From Neurospora tetraspora (lineage: Eukaryota > Ascomycota > Sordariomycetes > Sordariales > Sordariaceae): a stretch of 64,000 nt of DNA. The stretch covers positions 7,750,001-7,814,000 of the forward strand of contig NW_026944383.1 in NCBI RefSeq assembly GCF_033439725.1. The letters run 5' to 3'. A program made the position numbers and the translations under genes. Under the pieces are notes generated by a model. The model did no database searches. It was not told the origin of the DNA and was given only the letters and a program-made list of their open reading frames with translations. Positions 35,045-45,219 of the stretch are shown in pieces; the first letter of the stretch is position 1; each line of letters opens with the position of its first letter.

Positions 35045-38000
35045 ATGGGTCAGGTCAGCAGCACGCCCGACGAGGGCACACCCGTCTATCTTAGAGACCA
35101 GAATCGATGTATGTTGTTGCAACTCCCTTACACCTCCTCTCGTTATGTCATGTCATGTCAGATCCTCTGCGCCAGCACGAACACACAATTGCGACACACG
35201 AAATGAGAGCGAGCTTCGAATCCCTTCCTTCGGCCGTGAACGCGGCCGTCCCTGGATGTCCCGGCTGGCTGGCCTCGTGGCTGTCCCGCCCGCCGTCCGA
35301 CCCCCGCCCCGGCCATGCTGGCTGACACAAAGTCTCACGATTCACCGAGATCGAACCCGAGCATCGCACTCGATCTGGATCTGGCGTTTCTCCAGCTGTT
35401 GAATTAGTGCTGACCTGCCCTTCTTCTGTCTGACAGTATCCATCTCTTCACTCGTCATCTCTAGCCCGCGAAAGCGCACCTCGATCAACATTGTTCCCAA
35501 TGCATTCCCAGCTACACGAGCATCAGTATCTCGCTCCATAGGCGAGAACACCCCGATAGAGTTTGTTCAGGTGCGCAATGCCTCCCCAAGCGTGGGCTTC
35601 ATACCCTCGGCCCTTCTCCAAGCTGACAGGAAGCCTCTCTCCAGGATACCGAGTCCGCCGGTCCTGGCTGCCCTCCGACCTTCTTACTCAAGCTCACAAA
35701 CGACGACGAGCTCGTCTTTACCTTTACCTTCGTCGTACGCCAAACACATCAAGTGGTTCAGAATGCTGCCGGCGCCCTTGAGACACACGGTCTAACCGAT
35801 ACACAAATCAATGGTCTTACCTTTGTCTACGGCTCCACCCCCCGCGAGGTTGAGAACCTCCTTACACGCGAGTTCGAGGCCGACCCGAATCTTCACAAGA
35901 ACGCAAACGTTGAGCTAGTCGGTGTTTATGCGACAGACGGTAGCCCCTCGGTATCGTTCGAGTGGACTTGGAAATGGAAGCCACCTAAGCCCACAGAAGA
36001 CAAGGGCGGGGGCTGGAGGAACTTCTGCAGCGTTTGTGTTCCCCCGCTGGTGGTGTTGTCTGGACATCTGCTGAAACCTTGCTTAGTTCGTCGAGTACGA
36101 TCCTCGTGCGCACAAACTGCACACCCTCGCTAGCTTTTCCTTCTTTGTAACGAGCAGTACGTGCCTGCCTCAACCCCCTTTACCCCCTTTTCGCCTACAA
36201 GATCTAACGAATTTCAAGGCTACTCGCCATGGCTTAGTCAGCCTAGTTCGCCATCCCCTCCCCTTCTCAGCGTTCCCCCGAAAGGCAGAGCGGTCTCGGT
36301 ACAGTCCTTGGGTCCTGGAATCGACAGCACATTGGAGCAGGATGAAATCTTCTTGGCATCCCCGAATCTGCCCATGATTGATCAAGGCCCTAGCCTTCTC
36401 CCGCCCGGTCTTCAATCGCCTCAGCCGCCGCAAACCGCTAGAGAGCCCATCAAGGTGGATGTGCCATGTCCGCGACCCGGCGAGGATGTGTCGGTATCTG
36501 ACGACGGGCCGGTCTTCCGAGCCACGATGAAGGCCCTGGAACAAAAGACAGGTAACATGAGAATGCAGATGAAGCGACTTATCAAGCGGGCCGAGCAAGT
36601 ATACGCCGCGCAAACGGAAGCCAACGACGCCTTTTTGCATTTCATGGATGCTTTGAGGGAGGTCTCGTCGACAAACGCCAACGCGGTCCAGCCCGCCATT
36701 GAGCATTACTTCGACAAGATTGCCCGAGAAATTTTGATGTTCGAGCGACAAAACACCCACAACCTTCAGAAGATCGTAATCGACCCTATGAATAAGCTAT
36801 ACCAGTTGGATATCAAGCAAGCCGAAGCCAAGAAGCGTGACTTTGAGGAGGAGAGCAAGGACTTTTACGCCTATGTCAGTCGCTACTTGGGCCAGCGACA
36901 CGACTCTGTCAAGGCGAAACAGAGTGACTCGAAATACCAGACGAAGCGCAAGAACTTTGAGCTCAAGCGCTTCGACTATTCGTCCTTCATGCAGGATCTT
37001 TCTGGAGGCCGCAAAGAGCAGGAAATTCTTTCCCATCTCACAAAGTACGCTGACGCTCAGGCAAAGGCTTTCCTGACCACAGCCAAGAAGGTCGAGGGGC
37101 TTCTCCCGCAGCTTGAGGCGCTGTCGACAGAAGTTCAAGAGGCGGACAAGACGTATCAGTATCAACGACGGGAGAGAGAAGAAAAGAGACGGTTGTTGGA
37201 GAAGGGCAACCTTGCTTATGCCGAGCCAGAGCCTCCTGGTACATCGTCTGGGCCAAGCCCTTCAACTGGCCAAAACGGAACTGCGTCCTACGGAGAGTCC
37301 GATTTGGGTCGCGCTGACAGTACAGGATCACAGCTTCGGTCGGCCGTCACACCAGGGATAGTACAACCACCACAAATTCCCGATTTGTCCAGGTCGCCGG
37401 GGAGCCTTATTGGGCTCCCACCTCCTGTGGGTAGCCCGCAACAAAATGCCAAGTTTCGGGGTATTCGGGATCTGGAAGAGAAAGATCCTAGCCAGTTGGC
37501 GGCGGACAAGGACATGACACAGAGGAAGGAGGGACTTTTGTGGGCTCTCAACCGGCCAGGGGGACATGTTGACCCCCGAGCTCTCAACAAGCAAGGCTGG
37601 CACAAGTGAGTAGTCTGGTTAATATCTGTATGAACGGGTGAACTAACGCTGTGCAGGTTTTGGATCGTGCTTGACCAGGGCAAGCTTTCTGAATACAGTA
37701 ATTGGAAGCAGAGACTAGACTTGCATATGGATCCGATCGACCTGCGCTTGGCCTCCGTACGAGAGGCTCGAAATGCAGAGCGTCGGTTCTGTTTTGAAGT
37801 TATTACACCACAGTTCAAACGCGTATATCAAGCAACATCTGAAGAAGATATGAATAGCTGGATTATGGCTATCAACAACGCATTACAGAGCGCGGTGGAA
37901 GGGCGCGGTCTGAAGGACATGAAGCCGCCACCATCGTCTACAAGCCACTGGGATTTCGACAGGAGAGACATAGCATCAGTATTGACGGGCAAGAGCTCGT

Positions 38001-39073
38001 CCATTAACCACCATCATCACCATTTCCATGGCCACAGCAACCAGAATCTGAGCCTGATACCTTCTAGGAGGACGACTGTTGGTGCTCGCCCTAGCACAGC
38101 TCGTGCACCCAGCTTTGACGAGAGCCCAGATAGGCTGCTCCAGATGATGCGGGAGAACGACCAAGGCAACTCGTGGTGTGCAGACTGTGGCTCCAGCAAC
38201 AAGGTCGAATGGGTGTCACTCAATCTGGCGATTATCGTTTGCATCGAGTGCAGTGGTATCCACCGATCTCTTGGCACACACATCAGCAAAGTCCGGTCAC
38301 TCACTCTGGACACCACATCGTTTACGCCGGACATTATTGAGCTTTTGATGCTCGTTGGAAACCGGGTGTCCAACATGGTGTATGAGGCACGCCTGGACCC
38401 TCAACAGAAGCTCGTACCACAAGCCTCGCGGGAGCAACGACTTCGGTTCATCACCGCCAAATATGTCGACCGCGCATTCGTCGAGCCAATATCCGCTACC
38501 TTGTCTCGGTATCCAACTGCCGAAGAGACCCTCCTAGCAGCCATCAAGAAGAACGAGATCCAACAAGTCATCTACGCCCTAGCGCTCAAAGCCAACCCCA
38601 ATATAACGGACAAATCTAGGGGTACACACGCCGTATATTTGGCACTGGCCGCCGCTGACCCGGCCCCTCCCTCACCCAACCCCATGACGCCCTCCCCCTC
38701 CCCAGGTACCCCCGGGTCCTCCACCACGGGACCTGATAAACAGGTCCCATTCCCTGTCGCCGAACTCTTAATCCAAAACGGGGCCGAAATCCCCGTCGCA
38801 CCACCCATGTTTCCCCTCAGTCACGCCGCACAAACTTACCTCGAAATCAAGCGCGGTCGTCGCGCCCTCGTCGAATCCATCGGAACATCGGCGGTGACCG
38901 GTTACGGCTCTTCGTACGATGGTGTTAGCGCGCTTTCTTCCGCTTCTGGTGGCGGGTCTTCTAGCGCTGCTAATCTCAGCGATATTAAGCTACAGAAGGA
39001 GAAGGAAGCGAGGCTGCAGAAGAGGGTGAGTGCGGGCGGAAGGTTGGCTAAGACGCCCATTCCGGAGCGGTAG
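35045..39073 (+). CDS. BAR-PH-ArfGAP protein, Csx2-type Arf GTPase activator
   Basis: Six exons (35045-35108, 35437-35570, 35645-36031, 36087-36156, 36219-37605, 37657-39073) join in frame to 1152 residues. The first intron is long (328 nt); the others are 51-74 nt. The start MGQVSSTPDEGTPVYL has an N-terminal Gly suited to myristoylation. A conserved N-terminal region spans ~45-210. A BAR-type helical domain lies at ~315-545, a PH domain at ~655-760 around KFWIVLDQGKLSEYSNW, and an ArfGAP zinc module at ~850-965. The ArfGAP module has WCADC...CIECSGIHRSLGTH, including the catalytic Arg of SGIHR. Ankyrin-like remnants may follow, then a Ser/Pro-rich tail ending LAKTPIPER. It should promote GTP hydrolysis on Arf at curved membranes, as proposed for S. 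pombe Csx2. The frame stays open past the stop; see the separate entry. Confidence 0.92.
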
Positions 39074-39616
39074 AATGCGTTCGGATTGGGGTATAGCAGG
39101 ATGGCGGTTCATGGAATCAAGGATACGTTAAGAGCAGGCGTGAGGGGAAGAAGCGTCAGCAGTGTAAGTTGGAATAATGGGGTTGAAAGCCCGTCGATGA
39201 GACAGAGGGGAAGTATGAGAAGGAAAATAAGTAATGGGTTGAATGGGCTGGGATGGGGCTATGACGGGAGTGATAGCAGCGGGGCAGGGGGTAGTGAGGA
39301 TGGTAATAATGGGTCACAACTAGTATCAACACCAAAGCGAATTGGGAGCATGGGGAGTCTGGCTACGGCGGAAAGGAGTTTGGCGGCGGGTACAGGTGGC
39401 GACGGCCGCCATGGGAGAAGCAATGGCGGCTTCTTGGGAACAATGGCGTGCGAAGTGCAGCCGTTGTTGTTGGGATCATTGGATTTGACACTGAGGAACC
39501 TTAGAGTTGGACTTGGAGAAGGACTGGGAGGCGTGGGACTTGGAGGAGTGGCATCAGCAGCAGCAGGTGGTGGGAGATCGAGTCGGAGGGCGTCGATGCA
39601 GTATCAATCTTGGTGA
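39026..39616 (+). other. Possible alternative 3' end of the ArfGAP gene
   Basis: Positions 39026-39073 read GTGAGT...GGCTAAGAC...GGTAG. They look like a 48-nt in-frame intron whose last three bases are the TAG stop codon. Splicing it would remove 15 residues and the stop and continue in the same frame for 180 codons to TGA at 39616. The extension is Ser/Gly-rich with MRQRGSMRRKISNG and STPKRIGSMGSLATAERSL. The branch site is imperfect, so this is a candidate only; unspliced, the stretch is 3' UTR. Confidence 0.35.
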
Positions 39617-40931
39617 TGCCTTGTCGGCTGTCCACCGTTGGTCTCAGCTTGCCTGCTTGTCTCTCTCTCTGCCCTTCGAGTCCCGGCCTGGGTCCATTTT
39701 TGTCTAGTCAAGAAGACCAAGTTCTGATCATCAACGAACTAAGGGATAAGGTTTGGGTTAGTGGCGGTGCTTTTTGGCCCCCCTCTTGTTTTCTTTTCTA
39801 TAATATGTATATGTCTCCTCTCCTGTCGTCATCATGTCATGTTTACTGGGCCTCTTTTTGTTCAATGGGGGTTTTGTGTTGTTTCTCCTTTTGGCGTATT
39901 GTCATCACCTACATCAACATGAGCAACGCTTTATTGGGCATGATGGTTAATGTTTTTGCTGAGAGCTATATAAAAATAATGTTTTGCTCGTTCGCAGTTT
40001 TCTGGCCATCGTAAGGAGTCTCGGGGTGTTGGGTAAAGATGGTCATTCGATGTAATGAAAGACGGGAAAGGGGAAACACATAATAATCATGCATTGTAAG
40101 TAACTCAAAATCAACAGGCATAAGTTGGATACAAGTATAAGTAAAGCAAGCCCATCCCATCAACAAGAGTCAATGATCATCGTCACCCTCAAAGTTTACC
40201 ATACATACTACCTAGACTGCGTATTCAACCTTCCCATGCCCAACCCTAACCCTCCCTCATCTCATCCAAACACACCTCGATCTCAAGTTTCAGCTCCAAT
40301 GGAAATCAGGGGCAACAACAAAGCGCAGCAGGGGACTGGTGGATGCTGCTGGTCAGCCCCTGCAGAACGAAACGACCCCGCCCCGAAACTGTGGGTCTCG
40401 TCGCACCCCTCCACATGTTTGAAGCTTGTCCTTGTGATCTTTGGAGCTCTGGACTCGCTGACTCGGTTGTAAGAGGACACGGGATGAATGTCTGTTAAGG
40501 TTCAGTTGATATTGGGTGTTTATTGTCCGGAAAGCGGCCGTGTTAGAACAGGTGAAGATGTTGTTAGCTGTCATCTTTATAGAGCATATGTACTTTCTAT
40601 CTGTACGTATGTAAGAGCGAGCCGTAGGTAGCACATCGTGTACCGCATTGGTGGGGATGATTGGTGCAAGCAGGTACATTTGGATGTTCCTTCCCCAAAT
40701 GCAACAGTGGTGTGTAACCAGGAAGGTACCGACACGTTGACCGCCTCGCGCCCCGCTCTAATTTACCTTGTCCTCGTCCATTAACATTGCGACGAACAAC
40801 AATTGAGAAGTGATCTGAAGTTTGGGTGTTTATATAGTTGGCGATCTCCCCCAGCTTTCAACTTTCCAGGGTTTACTTGTCCTCTTTTTCCACGTCGAAA
40901 CACCCAAACCACAACCATAACCACCATCACA
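39617..40931. other. Intergenic region before phosphomannomutase
   Basis: No gene supported. It contains the rest of the ArfGAP 3' UTR and the pmm promoter; the last 60 bp before the pmm start are C/A-rich 5' UTR. Confidence 0.55.
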
Positions 40932-42026
40932 ATGGCTGCCGCTGTCCCCATCACTTATCCTCCTCTCGAGGAGCGCCCGCTCAAGAACACCATCTGCTTG
41001 TTCGATGTCGATGGCACCCTTACTCCTGCGCGACTGGTACGTTTTGTTTGCCTTGCTGAAGCTCCTTGAGTCCTGCCCTGCTGTCCTTCCTGAGAACAGC
41101 TGGTGATAGCTTCACCTAACCCCCCCCCCCCCCCCTCTTACCTATACCAAGCATCGCATCAGCTAACACCCCCAACCCCCAGACCGTCGCCCCCGAAATG
41201 CTGACCCTCCTCTCCAACCTCCGCCAAAAATGCGCCATCGGCTTCGTCGGCGGCTCCGACCTAGTCAAGCAGCAAGAACAGCTCGGCTCCTCCTCGGTCG
41301 ACGTCACCACCCTCTTCGACTTCTGCTTTGCCGAGAACGGATTGACGGCCTACAAGCTCGGCCAGCCCCTGCCCTCCAACAGCTTCATCAAGTGGATCGG
41401 CGAGGACCAGTACAAGGAGCTGGTCCGCTGGATTCTGCACTACATTGCCGATTTGGACATCCCCATCAAGCGCGGCACGTTCATCGAGTACAGGAATGGC
41501 ATGATTAACGTCAGCCCGATTGGCCGTAATGCGAGCACCGCGGAGAGAAACGAGTTTGAGAAGTTTGATAAGGAGGCGGGAGTGAGGAAGGAGATGGTGG
41601 AGAAGTTGAGGGAGAGGTTTGGGCATTTGGGTTTGACGTATGTGTTCCCTTTTCTTCCCTTTATGTGGTGTCTGTCCACTGCGCTCGGCCTTTTTTTCTT
41701 TTCCTCGCTTCGCTCGATATGTCGCCTTTCCCACAATGGCACAGTAGCTAACAGAGACAAAAACGCAAAACAGCTTCTCCATCGGCGGCCAAATCTCCTT
41801 CGACGTCTTCCCCACCGGCTGGGACAAGACCTACTGCCTGCAGCACCTCGAGAACGAGGCCAAGAAGGCCAACGGTATTGAGTACACTACCATCCACTTC
41901 TTTGGCGACAAGACCTTCAAGGGCGGCAACGATTACGAGATTTACGAGGATCCTAGGACTATTGGTCACTCGGTTACCGGACCGCAGGACACGGCGGCTG
42001 AGTTGAGGAAGCTTTTTGACCTTTAA
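40932..42026 (+). CDS. Phosphomannomutase
   Basis: Exons 40932-41036, 41183-41637 and 41774-42026 join to 270 residues; the start has the context CACAATGGC. The enzyme converts mannose-6-phosphate to mannose-1-phosphate, feeding GDP-mannose for N-glycans, O-mannosylation, GPI anchors and wall mannans in the cytosol. It is a HAD-superfamily protein. The catalytic [10 protein letters not shown] motif has the nucleophile D25 and acid D27, followed by the [15 protein letters not shown] cap region, [13 protein letters not shown] (substrate binding) and [15 protein letters not shown] with the Mg2+ loop, and it ends [24 protein letters not shown]. It is the fungal counterpart of yeast Sec53 and human PMM2, slightly longer at the N-terminus. 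Intron 1 holds a run of 18 C. Confidence 0.96.
41120..41137. repeat. C18 homopolymer in a pmm intron
   Basis: Eighteen consecutive C within the first intron of the phosphomannomutase gene, 45 bp before the acceptor. It could extend the polypyrimidine tract or form i-motif/G-quadruplex structures; it is probably length-variable. Confidence 0.85.
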
Positions 42027-42366
42027 GTTGGGGTCAGGGGCTGCCGAGGGATGAGGAGACAATGACGGAATAAGTTAAAACCTACATAGGGATGAAGATA
42101 ATTGGTAATGATGATTTGAAGACAACGGACCTTGAAGAGTTCGGCATGATAGATATGTCGGGATGATCTGGTTGTGCTGTTCGTGAAAGCGACTTACATC
42201 TTTCTTGAGCTTGCTTGTTACAAGGCACAGAGTTCTTCTTATTGCTATTTCCCTCTTTCTGCTTCCCAAATTACCTCCTGAGTAACATTTCGACACCAAG
42301 CTGATAAGCAAAAATACAACCAGTCGCGAATCAAGGGAGGTATCCTACCAAGAAAATTCATTTCCA
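42027..42366. other. Short convergent spacer
   Basis: 340 bp between the stop codons of two convergent genes. It contains both 3' UTRs and nothing else that I can see. Confidence 0.7.
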
Positions 42367-43569
42367 TCAATCCTGTCCGCCAAACTCACCTCCCAATGCA
42401 CCACTACCTGTAAACGTTCCCGTCCCTCTTCCGCCCCCACTCCCACTCTCACTCTCATTCTTAGCACCCGCAATCAGCTCATCAGTAGCAGCCGTGATTG
42501 CAGAAGGAGACGGTTCAAAGTCACCCCTTCCAGTATCACGACCACTTGCTCTAGTACCGCCGAAATCATGAACAGTAGACTGGCCGGTGGTGTTCGGATC
42601 AGTCGTCTGCTCCCAACAGTTAGGCAGGTTAGCTCAGAGAACGCTCAAACGGACGGGGCAATAGCGGGAACGTACCAGAGGGTTGTTGGAGGTGTAGTCT
42701 TCTCCTGCTCCTGCTCCTGCTCCTACTCCAAGTCCAGATCCGGCGCCAAGGTCCTTGAACGACGAGGACTTTCCACTTGTGTATTCCTCTCTTTGGGTGC
42801 CGTTACTGTTATCTTGTTCTTGCCCGGAATCATGTCGGCAAGCACAGCCTTTGCTGTTGCTGCCGTCTGACTTCTGGTTCTGGTTCTGGTTCTGGTTCTG
42901 ATTCTGACATTGACACTGACACTGACAGGAATCTTCGCCGGAGTCTTTACTGGCTTTGCAACCTTTGCAATTAGAGCAGTCGCCGGAGCCGGTTTTGGCG
43001 CAGCAGGATTCTTCTGTTGTGGTACCAGTCCCGGTGCTGGTGGAACAACCACACCCGCTCTTCTCCTTTTCGTTCATATCGATAACACCCTCCTCATGTC
43101 CACCACCACCACCACTCTTAACCTCCTTCTCACGCCCACTACCACTCTCAACCCCCTGCCCACCACCCTCACCCCTACCACCGCCCAAATCTTCATCCTT
43201 CAGATTAACCGGCAATAATCCCCCATCCACACTCACACCAACAGACCCAGACCCAGACCCAGACCCAGAACCGGATAACGACCCTGGAATCAACCCGCTC
43301 ACCAGCCCCCCCGCAAAATCTTGAGCATTAAACTTCCCTCCACTACCCTTATAGGCAGAAGCGGCGGCACTCGCTGCCTGCTCGAGTTCCTCGCGCGCTT
43401 GGGAGGAGTTACCCTGGCGGTAGTCGTCGTAGGCGCGGGCGGCTTGGGAAGAGGCTTGGGTCCAGTCTTTGTTTTGGTCGTTTTCTGTGGTGGATTTGTC
43501 TTGGGTTTTGGACGACGAGGAAGTGAGTTCCGAGAGGGTGTCTTTGAGGGAGGTGGTGAAGGAGGGCAT
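42367..43569 (-). CDS. Low-complexity Gly/Ser/Cys/Gln protein, function unknown
   Basis: Two exons (43569-42676, 42606-42367) with a 69-nt intron (GTACGT, GCCTAAC branch, GAGCAG acceptor) encode 377 residues. I do not recognise a family. The start MPSFTTSLKDTLSELTS is preferred over an in-frame ATG 30 codons upstream because the upstream part looks like 5' UTR and the A/C-rich leader fits fungal starts. Residues ~1-95 are predicted amphipathic helix with Gln/Glu/Ala (ASSQAARAYDDYRQ, AREELEQAASAAASAYKG). There follow a (SG)n stretch, Gly-rich acidic sequence, a Cys cluster (SGCGCSTST, ESCCAKTGSGDCSNCKGCK), and (QC)3 and (QN)5 repeats coded by 6-bp repeats. Stress-type hydrophilin or metal-binding roles are conceivable but unproven. 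Length polymorphism between strains is expected. Confidence 0.7.
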
Positions 43570-45219
43570 CTTGTCTTTGTTATTGTTTTTATGGCAGCAG
43601 GTGAGAGGGGAGGGAGAGTATAGATTTGAGGTCTGATGATGGGCGCGAAAAATGAACAACGGAGGGGAAGAAGGAGGAAGTTGGTAGTAGGTAGTTGACT
43701 GGAGGTAAGTGTTGGAAGGACGGCTGTTGATGTTTTGTTGGAAATAGGAATGATCAACAAGCAGGAATCTTCTTCAGGTTGGTCTAGCTATGTTCAACCA
43801 CCGGTGATAGCCACTAGCTTTATAACTCTATCCATCTCCCATCGGCAACCATTCCGAGCAACTCATTGTGTACGAAAAACATATCATCCTGAATTCCTGA
43901 TCTTGTCTCCGTGTCACATCAAGGTACCTTAATCAAGTCTTGCCATACCCTTCCACCAAGTCCATACGAGCCCACACGAGCCCAACGAGTCGACCAGGCA
44001 AAGCTTATTTCAAACTGGTACAACATGTCCACACCATAAGGTCCCGGTCAGCGGGCAGCGGGCGCCTGAAATCAAGAGTTAAGTTCGTTTGAGAACGTCA
44101 TGCTCGTGACTCCTCATCGGAGACATCATCGAGACAGCATCATTGAGATGATTGCACAAAAACAGGAAACAGGAAACGTGAGGCAGTCTGGATGTTGAAC
44201 TTCAAGAAGATACCTGTGATTTGTATGTTACCGAGGTTCCGACTGAGGAAATATTGTGCGATGGTACGTGCAACTCCTGGTTGGGTATAAATAAGAGCCT
44301 GAAGCGTAACTTGACGGTGGGCTTGCGCTAATCTGAAGTTGCAGCGAGGATTTGATCGATCTAGTACAGTCCACAGTAAACAGTCGACAGGTAAGTAAGG
44401 AAGAAGGTGAAGAGAGATGTGGAGAGTTTCAGATGGGATAGGAATAAAATATAGATAGGATATAGATAGGATATAGGGGGTAAAGAAAGGGTAAAGAAAG
44501 GGTGAAGAAAGAAGTGAAGAAAGAAGTAAAGGGAAAAGAGATAAGTGAAGAGTGAGATATCAAGAGAAAAAAGAAGGGTTCATCCCAAGTTCTATTGTAG
44601 TTCCAGACAGGTTCGGTAGGGACGTCGAGCACAGCTGCCAAAGCCACGCCTCTATAGTGCCAGCGCCCTCCCAGTAACCCTCTCTCCTTCATAAAGATAG
44701 GTAGTTAAGTATTCCATTCCTTGTAATGACAGCACTAGAAACCAAGAAGTTCGTGTCCGTGGTAAGGTGTCCCCTTGTAGTTCAGCTCACGACCCCGATA
44801 AAGATACCTTCATTCATACTTCCATCTCCTCGTAAAAGCCAACTGTCATCCCTGACAACAAAACCCGATGCTAACCCTCTCAGACCCCATTTCATATCAT
44901 CGGAAAAAACAATTGAGCTTTATAATGATTCCGTACCATACCATTTGCTTCAAATTCCTACCAGTATTTGTACCATACGCTTCACCCAGACCAAAAAAAC
45001 AGAAAAGAATAACCACCCACCTACCCATACATCCATAACATCAGTCCTTTACACGACTTGATTCATTTCGATTTTTCAGACCAGACCAGAACAACAACAA
45101 CAACTTTCCCACCCACCCAAAGACCAAGGGTATCAACATCGCATCACTCTCACATCTCACCCATCGCTCATCCTGAACATGTTTCCATCCAACAGGGTTT
45201 CATCCATTCCTTCACTCAC
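43570..45219. other. Intergenic region with purine-rich repeat
   Basis: No gene supported. It contains the promoter of the low-complexity gene on the left and the 3' UTR of the condensin gene on the right. A purine-rich simple repeat lies near 44.45-44.58 kb. Confidence 0.55.
44445..44580. repeat. Purine-rich simple repeat
   Basis: It starts with GATAGGATATA repeats and passes into GGTAAAGAAA and GTGAAGAAAGAA units. The plus strand is almost only purine, similar in style to the 17.35-17.59 kb tract. Confidence 0.8.

Noticed and set aside
42634-43659. Upstream start MFIFRAHHQTS for the low-complexity gene
   Set aside because: The extra 30 codons read like leader sequence, and the internal ATG has the better context and a sensible helical start.
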